Part shown: piece after piece, positions 47,652-61,200 of the stretch
How the letters are laid out: each line of letters opens with the position of its first letter
Numbering within the stretch: position 1 is the stretch's first letter
Source: Setophaga petechia
Taxonomy: Eukaryota; Chordata; Aves; Passeriformes; Parulidae
Assembly (NCBI GenBank): GCA_024362935.1
Contig: JANCRA010000025.1
Location: 9,946,936-10,010,935 of the forward strand
Length of the DNA stretch: 64,000 bases
Direction of reading: 5' to 3'
The notes under the pieces: model-generated
Seen by the model: the letters and a program-made list of their open reading frames with translations, nothing else
Told to the model about the DNA's origin: nothing
Database searches by the model: none
Translations under genes and position numbers: made by a program

Positions 47652-50108
47652 ATGCAGGGGAGTCCAGTTCCCAATACAAACAGCCCCAGGTCCAGCATGG
47701 CACAGAGCAATGCTGCCTCGATTCCTTCATTTTGGGCAAGAGGAAGAATTCATTGCCAGTGTTGCTTTGAGTGTTCAGAGGTCACCTAAGCCTTGGCACT
47801 TCTGGATTTTGCATGACCATGACCAAAATCTCAGTGTGGTGCGAGCACCCAGCCCTGTACATGGTGTTGGGGAGCAAGACAGTATCTAGTGTCACCACTA
47901 TTTTTGTTTAAATTTTTCCCTTGAAAACTGCCCCTTCAGAATGTGGAGAGTGTCAAACGTTTTAAGCCAGGAAGACAGGGTTTTATTTTTTGCTCTCTTT
48001 TTAGAACAGGCACTTAAATGCTTTTGTGGAGTGTGTGCGTGTGCAGGTTTGGCAGGCACTCTCTGTACAATGTAGGTCTCTGATGAAATCAAAGTCAGCT
48101 GATCAAGCTGCACCTTTGGAAATGCAGTAAAGTAACTTTTTGGAAAGGCAAGAATTTAATTTGATTTAACATGCACATAGAAAATTAAGTTAGAGAGCCC
48201 TAGGGTGAATAATTTGTTCACTTGTACCTTGTTTCTGACAACACAACAGAAAGCTGGCATTCAATCCACTATCTCCAGAGCTTTTCTAGCACTTTCACAT
48301 CAGAGCTGGAATTGTCCCAGACTGTGACCTCCATCCTCTGGCAGAGCTGCAGAGACTCAGCCAGGTAAATCCTGCTCTTGGCCTCCGAATTTCCTTTTTT
48401 TCCTGTACAAGGGAGACCATCTCCATCTTCAGAGCACAGTGATAGCCTGAAAAATTCCTGTGTTCCAGAAACCAGCTGCCTTTTCAGCTGACTCCTTGAG
48501 AGTGTGTGAGAGCATGAATTGTTAAATCTGGATGCTGTATGGAAAAGGAGAAATAAATTTAACAGATTTTATGAAAAGGGAAAACCTTGATTTCTGCAAG
48601 TGAAGGATGATGAAGGCAGGGCTACCTCAAATTGAGAAGGAGGGGAGGTGGGTTTGAGGTTTCTTACACACCCATCATTTTCTGGCCTCATTACAAATTC
48701 TCTGTGGCAGACTAATAACTTCTCTGACCTCAGCTTGTCTCCCTCCAATTTAGGCTTATTACGGATAACTATCAAGCCTTTTTTCCACATGTATAAATCC
48801 ATAATTAACTCTGGTTGCAGCACAGACTGTAAGGGGACTTCTGCCTCATAGGCTCATCAAAGAATTTGAAACCCCTTAGAAGACATTGTCCATTTAGTCC
48901 TTAGCTTCTTATCAGTGGCATTTCCTGCTAGCCTAAATACATCCCCAATTAAATCACATACCTCAGCCTTCAGCCTGTTTTACTTGGGTAGTTTCTACTG
49001 CTCAGTGAGCTTTCTTTCTCCCTGCTTTTTGTTTGTTCTTTTTAAAGAAGGATTTTCATACCCAAGAAAGCTTTCAGACATGCCAGACATAAATCCTGGC
49101 TGATGGGGAGTGATGCAGATCTGACTCCACAGAGAAAAGGTTTGGGAGTATCCAGAGAAGGGAATCTCTGCCTTTTCCACAATGTCCTTTGAACCTGTTA
49201 CAAAAAGACTTCACAGCCAGTAAAGGGAATAAAAGGTAAAAAGGTGTCTCAGGTGCAAAAGGCAATAGGTCTGTGAAATTTGTGATGTTCCTGTGGAAAT
49301 AAATCCTAAAGAAAGCAGAAGGATGAGTGCAGTGATTGCTTCTTGGCAAGCCCCAGCAGTGGTGACTCACCAGTTCTTGACTAGAAAGAAAATAATCTCT
49401 CCTTCCTTACACATGATTAATTTCTTGAAAGGCTCTTAGCAAGGTGACAGCATTGTTCTTTAAACAGAAATGATTTTGTTTGTTTTTCAAAATGAAGCTT
49501 TCTGATCGTCTAATCATTGAAAACATCAGTGGAAACTTGGAGCTCTCTTGCTTTTTTTGTGTTTGTGCTTTCCCATCTGATTCAGTTCTGGCAATTCTGA
49601 ATTGGATCAATGTCATTTTATGGGTAACAGATTCCAGTGTCTCAAACCCAGGACTGTTATCCAATGGAAAGATCAGGCAGAAAAATAAGTTTGTTAATTG
49701 TAGGACTCAGCTCTCAACTGAGACTTAAAACAAGAAGTAGGAAAAGCTTGATTTCCCTACTTTTTATGTGGGGTTTTTTCCTTATTTTGATTCTTCAAAA
49801 TCCACTTTGTGTCAAAAAGATTTAAGAGAAACCTGGCAGACTTTGTGCTGTGTGTCTATCTGGCTATATTTGCTATTTACATACAGCATCATGTGGAATT
49901 CAGAATATTTTAGGTGAAATGCTGTGACCTCCTGCTTCCTTCAGACTGTTGGAATTTGCATCACTCAGCTGTCATGGGTGATGATAATAGTTCATTAAAA
50001 ATGGCACTATTTGGCATGCATATTTCTCTGAGCTTGAGAAAAAGCACCAGCAGTCCAAAAAGTGACATTTAAAAACATAATGATAATTTTGACTCACTGT
50101 CTTTTAAA
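47652..50108. other. Unique non-coding stretch
   Basis: No gene is supported. Frames of 60-98 codons are scattered on both strands and overlap. No LINE or LTR signature was seen. Confidence 0.5.
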
Positions 50109-50141
50109 TTTTTATTAAAAAAAATCTTTTTTTAATAAAAA
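50109..50141. repeat. Perfect 15-bp AT hairpin
   Basis: The left arm at 50109-50123 (TTTTTATTAAAAAAA) and right arm at 50127-50141 are exact reverse complements separated by only three bases. The stem is wholly A/T, a plausible cruciform-extruding sequence. Confidence 0.9.
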
Positions 50142-53100
50142 GAAAGAATTTTAAGGAACATTTTGTTAGGAGGGGATTGTCCATCTGCCACTTTCTGTTT
50201 TAGCACTATTTAAACATGGGGGTCAAGACACCCTCTGTTGTTCCTTAACTTTGGTCCCTTATGTTTGAGTCAAGAATATATTTTATGTCTGGATTTTTGT
50301 GATCGTCTAGAATTCTCAGTAGCCTTCTTTATCCTGCTTTTCCTGAATTAAGGACCCTCCTTATGTTTTATGGTTGAGAATATTGCCACTCACATAACCA
50401 TATTCTCCCATGGAATGAAAGGGAAACTTCCAGGTATTTGTTAAAGATCTGTTTGAAAATAAATTTTCTCATTCAGTATTTTATTACAATTTTTATCATA
50501 GAACTGTAGCAGATTAAAGGAATTCATAAAGGAATGGGCTTTCATTTCAGATACACAATTGGAATTTTTCTTACTGTTGTAATTTTTTACTTGTCTCTCA
50601 TACTTTGAATTTTCATAAACTTATAAATGGGAAGCTAGATGTTTTGAGTTTGATTATAGATTACATGAGCTACTTAAAGTTTTCCAAAGTCATGCATTTT
50701 ATTCAGTGCCTTTCTTTGCATCCCGTGCATAAATTTGATTCCTTGTTTGGGCCTTGAAATACTATATTATATAGGGATAGGGGGAAGAAATGGGATTTTT
50801 CCTGGATTTCAGTTTAGGAACAGCTGGCAGGTCTGCCTCTCCTCCTCTTAAAACATAATATTTACTGTCCTAGCATTTCATGCTCCTGGGATGTTTTTAT
50901 TTTGGGGAGAACCCAATGTTACCCTCAGCAAGGACACGTTGAGCCCAGAGCTATTTATTATACTAAATGTTTTTCTTCCTGAATTTCAAACTGCAACATT
51001 GCTGGGGTTTTCATGGTGGGAGAGTGGATGCTGGAGATTCAGTTACAGGTTTTGGTTTGACTTCTGCCCCTGAGGAAAATCCTGGAACAGTCACTGCTTT
51101 CATAGAGCAAGCCTAATAGGTGTTGCTTTAAAAAATCCTCCTTAGGTCACTGTGAGTAAGCTGAACTGGGAAATTTTCACAAGAACTTCCATTGCCACAA
51201 TAGATGTCCTGATGGATTGATGTAGGATGTGGAGATGGACAGCTCAGCACTCAAACCCATCCTGCTCTGGGATGCTCTGGGTGCTGGGACAGTGGCAAAG
51301 GCAGGGATCAGTCAGGCAGCTCTCCCTGCTCACTCCATCCCACCTCCATCCTGCCACAGACAGGGACAGCTGGGGTCTGCTAGGGTTGGGCTGATTGAGC
51401 CTGTGCACGTGTCTGGACAGAGGACACATCATCTTTAATGCTCACCCTGAGTTCCTCCCTGCTCCTCTCTCCTGCAGATAAATAAATGTCTGGTGCAGGT
51501 CACCGGGGGAGCACCCCACTAAAGCAGGAAAGTAATCAAGGGTAGAAAACTTATTATCTTACCCCTGTTGTTTTCTCATCAGGTTTATGAAGTCTTAAAT
51601 CATCTTTAAAGTAAGCATTTCTAACAAATTAGCTGAGCTTCTCCTTACATATCAGTCACAGGGAATAATAAATGTTATATATCCACTTAAGAGCTGTTTG
51701 ATAACAAATTTTTGAAAATGTCAGACTCAGAATTTCTCAGTTTGTAACTCTGATCTCTGTTTCATTTGCTGCAGAGTATAAAACAGGAAACTATTTTGGT
51801 TTTGCTCTTCAGAGAGCAACTGGATCCTTTGTAAAATACGTGTGTATTTCTTTTTATTGGTTTACAAAAGCACAATGATTCCCAAGTCTACAAATCCTTG
51901 AGGCTGCAGTAGAAAACACAGTGTATGTTCATTGTGCAAAAGGACAAGGAGCTGCCAGATACTGAATTTGCTACACATTTTATTGTTTAAAACAGTTGTC
52001 CAACTTGTTTGAATAGAAATGTGAGATGGAAAAAAAGATGAAGGGAAGAAAAAGCCTGGAAGAGGAAAAGAAATGTAAATAAAAAAGCAAAGGAAAAATT
52101 CACAGTTGATCTGTGATTGAAATTATTGCTTCTAATGTATTTCAGAGTTGTCCTCAGCACATAGAAGTAATTTTTTTAAGTGCTGGCCCATGCTACATAA
52201 GAGAAATTGTTTCCTTTCCATGCAGTTAAAGTAACCTACAAACACAGCAGTTGTTTATTATTTCCAATCCCTTGGTTGAGCAGGTATCAAAATCCCTTTT
52301 GTTATTTGAAGTAAGGGAATAAAATTGGTCAAAAAAAGTATTCCAATTTGGACTCCCAGCCCTAGGCTTCCTCTCAAGTTCTTTTTGCTGGCTCCTGGAA
52401 TATGCTCCATCACGTCTTCCATGCTTCTCCAGGGCTCTGAGTTTCCTGAGCTTGTGCACTGTTGCTTTTCTACTTCTGAGGCTCTGAGCTGGAGTTCTCT
52501 GGAGAATTAGAAGAACATTCAGCTATTTCCAAGGAGTTCCTCTGTGGCATGTTTGGGTCTTTGTTAAGTAGGTGTTGCCACAAGTTGAAGGAGACCAGAG
52601 ACAGCTCCAGGATCCAGCAGTAAGAATGGAGTGCACTGCCCAGGGAGGAAGTGTGGGATAAGAACTGAAACAGACAAGCATGCAGGATCTTAATTTTAAC
52701 TTGCAGATCCTATTAAGTCCCAACTATTTGGCTGAATGCTAAAGGTTGCTAATTAAAAGGATTGACCTGAACTGATGCTCCTTTGGTAAAATCCAGGATG
52801 AACTACTGCAGCTCTTGTATCTTCTAGAAAACAGTGTAGGTAAACTTCATTTATTCAAAGCTCTGCTATTGGCTCACAAAGTTTGCCCAAAAGATAAAAA
52901 CAAAGTGTTAAACCTTTTGATTCTCAAAGTTCTGATGATGCATTTGCAGAATCTTGGGGTGTTAATCCTCCTGGCCAAGCTGCTGCTTCAAGGATTGCAG
53001 CGAGATTTTCCTTACATCTGCTTCAGTCCCACTTGGCCCTGAGTGCCTTCCTAGCCTTAAATAATTGTGTCTTCTCACTGAATTTTGCAAGCCCTCCTTG

Positions 53101-53929
53101 TTTCTCCATCTGTTGGAAGCTCAGAGGCTGCAGCTTGGACTCACAGAGGAAGCACAAGAGCAATTCTTCCATCCTTTCCTACACTTCCTTCCATCCTTTC
53201 CCTGGCCTTTCCCCCCATTCCCTGAGCTGATCTCCATGTGCAAATTCCAAATCTCTACCCTAGTGCTGCACATCCCAAAAGTTTATTTTGTGTAAATATT
53301 CCCTCCAGTCCCAGAGAATCTCTTAGGCCAAGTTATTCCCCACTGTGTGGGACCTGCTGCTGAAGGAGAGTTTTCCTCTCTTGCAGGCTGGGAATTGACA
53401 TTCCACTTAGCCAGGAAAATCCCTGTCCTTTGTTTGACAGGTACTTGTCATTGAACTTGATCACATTTTTTCAACCCTGCCAAGAATCTGTGACAGCAGT
53501 GAGTTACATCAGTATACAACTGCAAGAACAGAGAATAAATAATTTCATCATATGGAAAGAGTTCTGGTGTTGTATTTTACTCACCAGAAGGAACATCTCC
53601 ACAAGCTAGATGTGATTTCTTGTTACTGCAGGTACAGGGTTAGATACTTTTATGAAGTTACACTTTTTCCCTTATTGTTTTGCTTCCTACCTAGTCTGGA
53701 AGACAGCCTGAAATAATGAGAGGTTATCAGTTGCAGAAGGAATGCGCCCAATTTTTTTGTTCTCCCTTGGGTGAATTAAACTCTGATTTTAGAGCAAGGC
53801 ATTATTCTCTTTCAGCTTGGCATTTATAAGCCTCCATTTGTTTTAAGGTATGATTCAATAGAAAATGCTGTATTTTCAGCATGCCTGTTTCCCTAAGGTA
53901 AACCAATTTATTTTTTTTTAACTGCTGGT
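50142..53929. other. Unique non-coding stretch with purine-rich tract
   Basis: A purine-rich stretch of about 75 bases lies at about 52024-52098 (mostly A and G, interrupted by a few pyrimidines). A slightly GC-richer block at 51230-51430 has 60-70 codon frames on both strands and no motif. No gene is supported. Confidence 0.5.
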
Positions 53930-54540
53930 TGAGATTTTTTTGTGCTTTTGTTTTTACTTTAAACTTTAGTGTCTTAACTACAAAGTGTAAGGCTTGATTA
54001 AAAAAGATTCTACTCAATTTGAATGAGTGAGTTAGGCTACTCTAGTTGATGGAAGTAGTTTCCAGGTATAACTGGAGTTTTTAGAAGCAGGGAGCACCAT
54101 TCAGTAGGGTACTGGATTAAACAACCTGTTGCAGATGCTCCTGTTGGATAGCTTCTGAATGGATTCCTTGACCTAAAAATTCCTGATGCAAGCATCAAAT
54201 TCTTCAACCTTTTTGTGTGTCCTTTATGTGCAATGGCTTATGGAAGGCAAATGGCCTTCTAATTTTATGTGTTTCTTAGGCCTTCTAAGTATAATATATT
54301 GAGCTCTTCTTCCTGCTTACTGATTTTGGCTTTTATTGCTTTATTTTTAAAAAATATGTTTTATTACTGTGGTGGACGGTCATACTAAAACCTTCAGTTA
54401 TATCTGTAAACTACTCCATTAACCAGAGTAGCCCAACTCCCTTATAAAGTGAGTGGTGTCTTGTTTAATCAAGACTTACACTTTGTAGTTAAGATTCTAA
54501 AGTGTAATAAAAACTGAAAAAAAAACCCCAAAAAAATGCA
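53930..54540. mobile_element. Inverted-repeat element, possible non-autonomous DNA transposon
   Basis: The left arm (about 53930-54052) is the imperfect reverse complement of the right arm (about 54416-54540). The best-matched core, CTTAACTACAAAGTGTAAG, is identical for 19 bases and is followed by CTTGATTAAA and, after a variable part, by AGTT.GGCTACTCT.GTT. The arms are about 110 bp, roughly 80% alike, and separated by about 360 bp. Such a structure fits a MITE-like or fold-back transposon. The spacer has no transposase frame. I found no clear target duplication, so the ends and superfamily are unknown. Confidence 0.65.
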
Positions 54541-57500
54541 TTCCACTAGATAAGCAATAAAAAATACATTGCTTTACCTGTGGCAGTGGGGGTTTTGGCA
54601 GAATACAATAGAACTGTAACTGTAAGGAAAAATAAAATTATTTAGGTAGATGTTGGCCACAGTGTAAATAATCTGCTCTTTCTGAAGGAGGACAGGGGCT
54701 ACATTTACATTACCAAATTCCCTTCTGTTTTTAACTTGCCTTTAGGTTGTTCACCAGCACATAGGGATTTAGAAGAAAGAGAGAAGAACTCAAAAATTTA
54801 AAATGCAGCTAAAAATACTGTATCATTAGAAATTCAAATATGAGGAAGCAAAAAGGAAGCAAAACAGGACCATAAAATCCTGAGATACACTGAGTGAGCC
54901 AGAGTATTTAGAAGTTTTGTTTTACAGGGGAGAAGACTACACTTAATATCAGAAAGTGAAACTGAGGAATGACATTCTGATGTTGTAGTTTGGTAACAGC
55001 ACGTGCTGGCTAGCAGGATCCCTGGCCCAGAAATTTATGAGATTCCTAGGCCAGCCAAGTGCTCATTTTCTAGGAGAAGTGGAATTATCTTTTTGAGATC
55101 TGCATTGCTTCAGCTCCTGGCCTAAATGTGCTTTTTATTTGTATTTCTTCTGAAAATGTTTCTCCCTCTGTCCAGTTCCAAAGAGAAAAAATTGTCCCTA
55201 AGGCTGCAATCCAGAGAGGCAGGACTAGACCAAAGCAGGGGCATTTCTGAGATTAAAACAAGAGAGAAGTGGATTGGCTGGCCAATCCATCCCAAAGGTA
55301 TTGGGTCATTTATTGTATTTTCATCAACAGCATCCTGGTGTGAGCCTGTCTCATGCTGCAATGTACAGAACACCTCTAATTTACTTGGACACTTATGATT
55401 CCAGTCCCAGCCTTCATTTTTGGATCTTATTGCAAGGATTAGGCTGCAGTGGTAGCCCTGGGGTGCTCTCAGGGGGAGATCAGGGACCACATGGAGGCAA
55501 AATTATCCTACCTCCAGCTGCCTCAGGTGTCATTCCAGTCTGAGCAGAGACTTTGTGGGAAGAGCTCCAATCTCCACAGTGGTGAACACATTTTATCAGC
55601 AGGAACTCCCTGCCCTTTCTGATGGGTGCAGTTTTATCCTTGTCCATGTCACCATTCCTGAATCATCTTCTTCCCTTAGAATCACGCAGAGTGGGTCATG
55701 CTGGCATTTTCTAAGATTTGTTTGAAGCTTGTGAAATCCATGTCTTTTAGCCAGGGGTTTAGTCAGCTCAGAGCTGGGGGTTTGTTTTACATAATTGTAC
55801 CACGGCCAAGACTTGAAACAATTGCTCCAAGTGTTATCATTCTCATTAGGAGATGCTGTCAGGTTGTATGACATCTGTAATTACTCCATCATATCAGCCT
55901 CTGCAGCCCTGCTGAAGCATTTTGGGGTTGGTTTTTTTTTTCCTCCCTGGCTGTGCCACATTGTGTCACAAACAGCCAGTTGTTGTAAACACTGCAGGAA
56001 CAGAGGGGCACACAGACAGCCCATTGACAACTGAGAGGCGACCCAGAAGATAATTGCTAACATTGGTTGGGAAAAAAAAGAAAACCCCAAGTGTAGCCAG
56101 ACAAGGAAGGATATTTTTTTATGAAAGCAGACAGTCTTAATTCCGAAATTAATTGTGTCTGCAGCCACTGATAATTAAAGGGGGGAGGGAGGGCAGAAGC
56201 AGTGCTTTTCCCTTTGTTCTGTAATTTACCTTATCAGAAAAACGTGCTCACATAGAACAGGACAGGTTTGGAGGATGGATCATCTGGCTTTGTTTTGGAG
56301 GTTTCAGCACCAAAGAGGGAGTGGTTGAGGACCAAGAGGCTGCAGAGAGACTTGTGTCCAACAGGCTTTTAATGGCTTTAGGTAACCAAGAAGAGTCTTC
56401 CTGTGTTCACTCTGACACAAAACCTGGTCTCATTTCCAGAGCAGCACAGCCAGGTGCACCAAACCAACCCCGTGCTGGGTCAGCAGGCAGGGCAAACAAA
56501 TCACATTCTCTGGCCAGGACAGCCAGGGCAAACCCAGCTGGCTCACTCTGGCACCCAGACTGTGAAACACAGAGTGGAGACGAAGATGCTGCTATCCAAA
56601 GTGCAAAGCAGCCTGCAGAAAGTTTCTAGCTTTTCCCAACCCATTCCAAAGAAGGTGGTACTCAGGTGTGGATGTCCTGTTTGAGTTTGGTCTTTGGCAC
56701 AAATGCATCCTTTAGGATTAGGAACTGAGTGAGAAAGATTCTGTGGCTGGTTTTGGAGAGCAGAAATACACACCCACTGTATCCCTTGTTGTGTCCATCT
56801 CTGCCTGCACACCAACAGGGCACTGGGGGATGCTGCTGTGGAACAGCTCCTGGTGCTACAAGGGGAGTTAAAAGGCTTCTGCAAGTTTCCAAACTGATAC
56901 CCCAACTATTCCTCTGTACTCCAAACCAAACACATACAGAAAATAGAGCTGGCAAAAAATTCACTTTGCACATCTATATTTGCTTTATTTAAACAGAGAA
57001 AATCATTAGAAAAAATTCCCCCAACCAATAAAAAAAAGCCAAACAAACAGCAACAAACCAGTCCCAGGCTTTTTGCTGCATTTAAAATAGTAGTTTACTG
57101 CTACTGTGTGCAAACAGTATTAAAGGGATAAAACATGATCGTTGTCATTTCTGATACATGTAGTTCTAAAAATTATTATTGAACAGTTAGCTGAGAAAAA
57201 GGGTCTAGAAGGGTTGGAGAAAAAAAAAAGGATAGAGCATTTAATTCCATATCTTTCTATTCCCAATAGCTGTTTCCTCAGCAGGACTTTACTGTATTTG
57301 CAATCCAAAATTCAGAACATTCTGCACAGGTTCCCAAATCCCATTCACTGCCAGATCTGCATGCTGCAATGGGGTTAACTTCTGTCACATGTTGTTGGTT
57401 AGCTTGGCACTGCAGCCCTGGCAACATTCATGTTCATAGCTCTATAAATTGAATTTAATCCAACAACACTCGTGCTTAAAGTTTGAAATGAAAAGCAGCT

Positions 57501-58010
57501 CAGTATTAGGGAGGTGTGTATTCAGTGCAGTGCCACACATGTAAAAATAATCTGGAGGGGCAGCGCTCAGAACAGGCACTGAGAAGTTACACATGAATTA
57601 ATTCTCTCACTCTCGTGACTATTTTGTTTGATACCATGAAACTGGAGGAAACAATGGTCCCAATTCATCCAGCCCAGCAGTTTAACTTGGCTGATGGAGT
57701 AATTGAGTATAAACAACCCTCATGTAGGTTTGGGGAGATGTGCATGTTCACAGACATGTCAGGGAAATTCCACTTTAGCAGTACAAGGCATTTTTGTGGT
57801 GCTACAGTTATGTGAAGGCTCATATGCATATAAATATTTCAGGGAAAGTATTAGATCCTTTGCCAGATTAATTATTTTGTGAAAAGTAGTAATAATGAAT
57901 CTCTCTTTATATTAATTCTCAGGAAATATAGGCCAGAATTATGCAAGTGATTTTCCATTTTGGGGAAAAAGAGAATACAGCCAGAGTTAGGAAAAATCAG
58001 AAAAAATGAA
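54541..58010. other. Unique non-coding stretch
   Basis: Frames of 80-122 codons between 55122 and 56992 overlap on both strands and contain no domain I recognise. A CACGTG-centred palindrome at 54999-55008 matches one at 23439-23448, but a 15-base match is expected by chance. No gene is supported. Confidence 0.5.
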
Positions 58011-58046
58011 AATATAGTTATCCTTTTTAATATAGTTATCCTTTTT
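58011..58046 (+). repeat. 18-bp perfect tandem duplication
   Basis: AATATAGTTATCCTTTTT occurs twice without mismatch at 58011-58028 and 58029-58046. Confidence 0.9.
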
Positions 58047-58197
58047 ATGCTCTTTTTAATTCCTGCATTGAATGCCTTTATTTTGGTACAAATTTCAATA
58101 TTGAATTCTTTCAAATGGTTACTTACATCTGCCATAATGCAATTGTACAGTATTTTTCCTCAAAGTAATAGGTGAATTTGAACTGCCTTCTTTCCAC

Positions 58198-58218
58198 AAA
58201 AAAAAAAAAAAAAAAAAA
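58198..58218 (+). repeat. 21-base poly-A tract
   Basis: An uninterrupted run of A. I looked upstream for a retrocopy or CR1/SINE body and saw none, and there is no obvious flanking duplication, so it is listed as simple sequence. Confidence 0.9.
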
Positions 58219-61200
58219 GAGCAAATCAAAACCACAAAATTTTCTTCAAATCTTTGTCTTTAAATGCTGAATGACAGAAATATCTCTTGGTTGGCTAATA
58301 ACAAATCACAATTCCTGTGAGGTAAGAAGGTTAGGGCATTACATTTTGCTAGGTGGACAAGCATTTGTTACATCTAGGAAGGTCAGTTCAGTATCCAGTA
58401 TCAGTCATTACTGCAGAAACACAACTGTTTAATTCAAACAGGGAATCAGATTTCTTCCTGGGTGGACTCAACTACAGCCAGTGTCCCAGGGAGGAGGACT
58501 AACATTTTTAAAAATGACTGATGATGTTGAGCACCTCAGCTGACATTTTAAAGGAACTTGATGTCTTGAAGCTGTGGGTCATCTGTTATTAGAGAAAATA
58601 TCCTACTGCAGGTTTCCAAGGGGTGGAAAGAACAAACAGGTCACTGGGTTTTGGAATACGTGCTGTTTCAGCTGTGCATGGGGACTGATATGTTCTCTTA
58701 TAAACTCTGCACTGTAACCAATGCAGGGGGAAAAAGCCTATAATAAATATATGCATTTCACCAGGGATAATTTTGCTTATCATTTGTGTTTCTGGACACC
58801 AAGGTGTCATTGTGTTAGGATGGAAAACCAGAGAAGGCAGTGCCATAAATGATAGAGGAGAGTAAATTTTAACTATTTCTCAGTGAAGGGATCGACTCCT
58901 GAGTGGATTGTTGCAATCCCAGAGCTGCCCACTCTCATGATGTAATTGCCTTTCAAACTGACACCAGCCCAGCCTGGAGTCTGGCAGAATTAAGACTTTG
59001 GGGGCATCATAGAACTGAGCCTGTTCCTATTGGGGTTTTGTTGACATGGCATTATTTGAACAAGATAAACTCACAGTTCTGCTGTGGATGAAGCCTGTGG
59101 GATGTGTTCCTGTGTTGTCATGGCCAACTGCACTCATGTGACTCTGCTCTTTTACCATGGCTGTGGTGTTCTTCTCATTCCTTTTCCACTAGTGGGAGAG
59201 AGAATTTACACATCCTTTGGACAGTGCCAGGCTTTAAATCACTTGTAACAGCAGTGGAAAGTTAATATTCTACACATTATATTTTTAGTTACCATTTAGT
59301 AACAAATGCCTTCCTAATATCCACATTTAAAATACACTCTGTTTTTGTTCTAAGACATGTTTGATGTACTTTTCAAAAGCCTTTCCTAGTTTGCTTCTTA
59401 AATCTAAAGCATTTAAACTAGCATTCTACTCTCATGTTGCCTTGCAGTCAATTTTGGTTTGTAATGAATTTGCTTTGACTGTGTAGACAGGTGTTTTGAG
59501 TTTGCAGAAGTGAAACACCAGATTTTTTTAGCAAATATTGTGAACAAGTACTGCAAGTTGTATCTATCAGAGTTAATCCTTGGGAGCTGTTGGCTCTGAG
59601 GATTATGAATGTTATGTTACCTAGGCAGAACTAATTGAAACATTTGCAGTCATTCTTCAGGTTTTTTGCCACCTATTTCATTATTGTTTTATCATAATAA
59701 AAGAAGGGTTTGGTACTGAGATTTGCTGAGCTCAAGAATTGTTCATGGATTTCAGGGTACTACTGAGAATCCTTATCCCCCACTCCGTAAGAATAGTAGA
59801 ATCTTTTCTTTGGAGAACTGGCCAAATCCTGCCAACATTATTCACATGCTGTGTGCTGCTAACATAATATCTTTAAATAAAGTAACAATCCAAAGAATTG
59901 TAATATAATGCAAGTTAAACAATCAGTGTGTTAAAACATAGCTCCAGGTATAATAATATAAAAGACAATGACTGGAAAGACTGTGAGTAGATGAATTCCC
60001 TGGGCAGCTGCCTAGCATGCAGACATCAGCTCATTTCTGATGAGATCCTTGATTTAAAATCACATTGATCCTCCTTAAAGCACATCACACAGAATTCTTA
60101 CATTATTTTGTACATACATTATTTTGTATGGAACATACAAAATACTACATTTTGTATGGAACACATTTGTGTTGTTGATAATTGCTCTTTCTAACAACTG
60201 GATAGAAAATACATTTCAGATGTGACCTCAGTCTGCTTTTGAGCACAAACCACTGACAGCACAAATGGGACAAAAATGAGTAATTGTTTAGGGTTATTTT
60301 TAAACATTATTTTGATGGATTTGGTTGTCTTCTTGCTAACCATTTTTAGTCACTGGTCAGAATTAGTCAGAATAAAACAGTTTGACAGGTGGATGCTTCT
60401 CAGAACATCAAGCATAGGGTACTAATAGTTTTTTTACATGTTGAAATAGATTAAAAATGTAAAGTCTAAAAATCCTATCTCATATTATGACTTCTAAAGT
60501 GACATTTTAAATGTTCCCTTTAAAGAAATATGATGTGGTGGGGCTGTTTTTCAGTTTGGATCCTAAATGCAATTTGAAGTTGCTGCACAAAAACAATAGA
60601 TGAGTTAATAACTGCAGCTCTTCTGCCTCTCATAATTTACCTATAGACTTCTTATTGTATCTAATGAGGAGTGCAGCCAAAAGTTCAGCCAGAATTGCCA
60701 TTCCAAAACATTCCAAAACTGCAAGCCAGAAACCTCAAAAATCACAAAATTCTGCATTATTATGATTAATTTTCAATTCTTCCATATTTTATTCCAAGTT
60801 TTGAATTGCAGACATCACACACACATTTTCCATGAGCCCTGGGAGCTGGACCTTCAGCAATTCCTACCCAATGCCTTGCTGCCTGTGGTATGGGACTCTG
60901 AAAAAGTCATGGAATACCATGGGACTGTCCCTGGGGTCACAGGAGTAAATGTCCATTAGCTACTTCAGAGCTCTGATCTCGTGCCTGTAAACAAGCCCAT
61001 CCATGAGTGCCCAAATTTGCTTTTTATCTGCAGTACTTTAGCTGCTTCTTTATGTCATGGTCAGCATACAGACTGCTTTCAAAACCTGGCACATTCACCT
61101 CCCAGGAATTCTCTGAGGCATAATTCTGGTTTGAAAAATGTTTCACATCTCTACAAAACATTTTCTGAGCAGAAAATATAATATGACTCTGACATTCCTC

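Noticed and set aside
23437..55011. Same 15-base CACGTG-centred sequence at 23437 and 54997
   Set aside because: One or more shared 15-mers are expected by chance in 64 kb, and flanks do not match.
58198..58218. Poly-A tract as the tail of a processed pseudogene
   Set aside because: No coding or repeat body upstream and no flanking target duplication.
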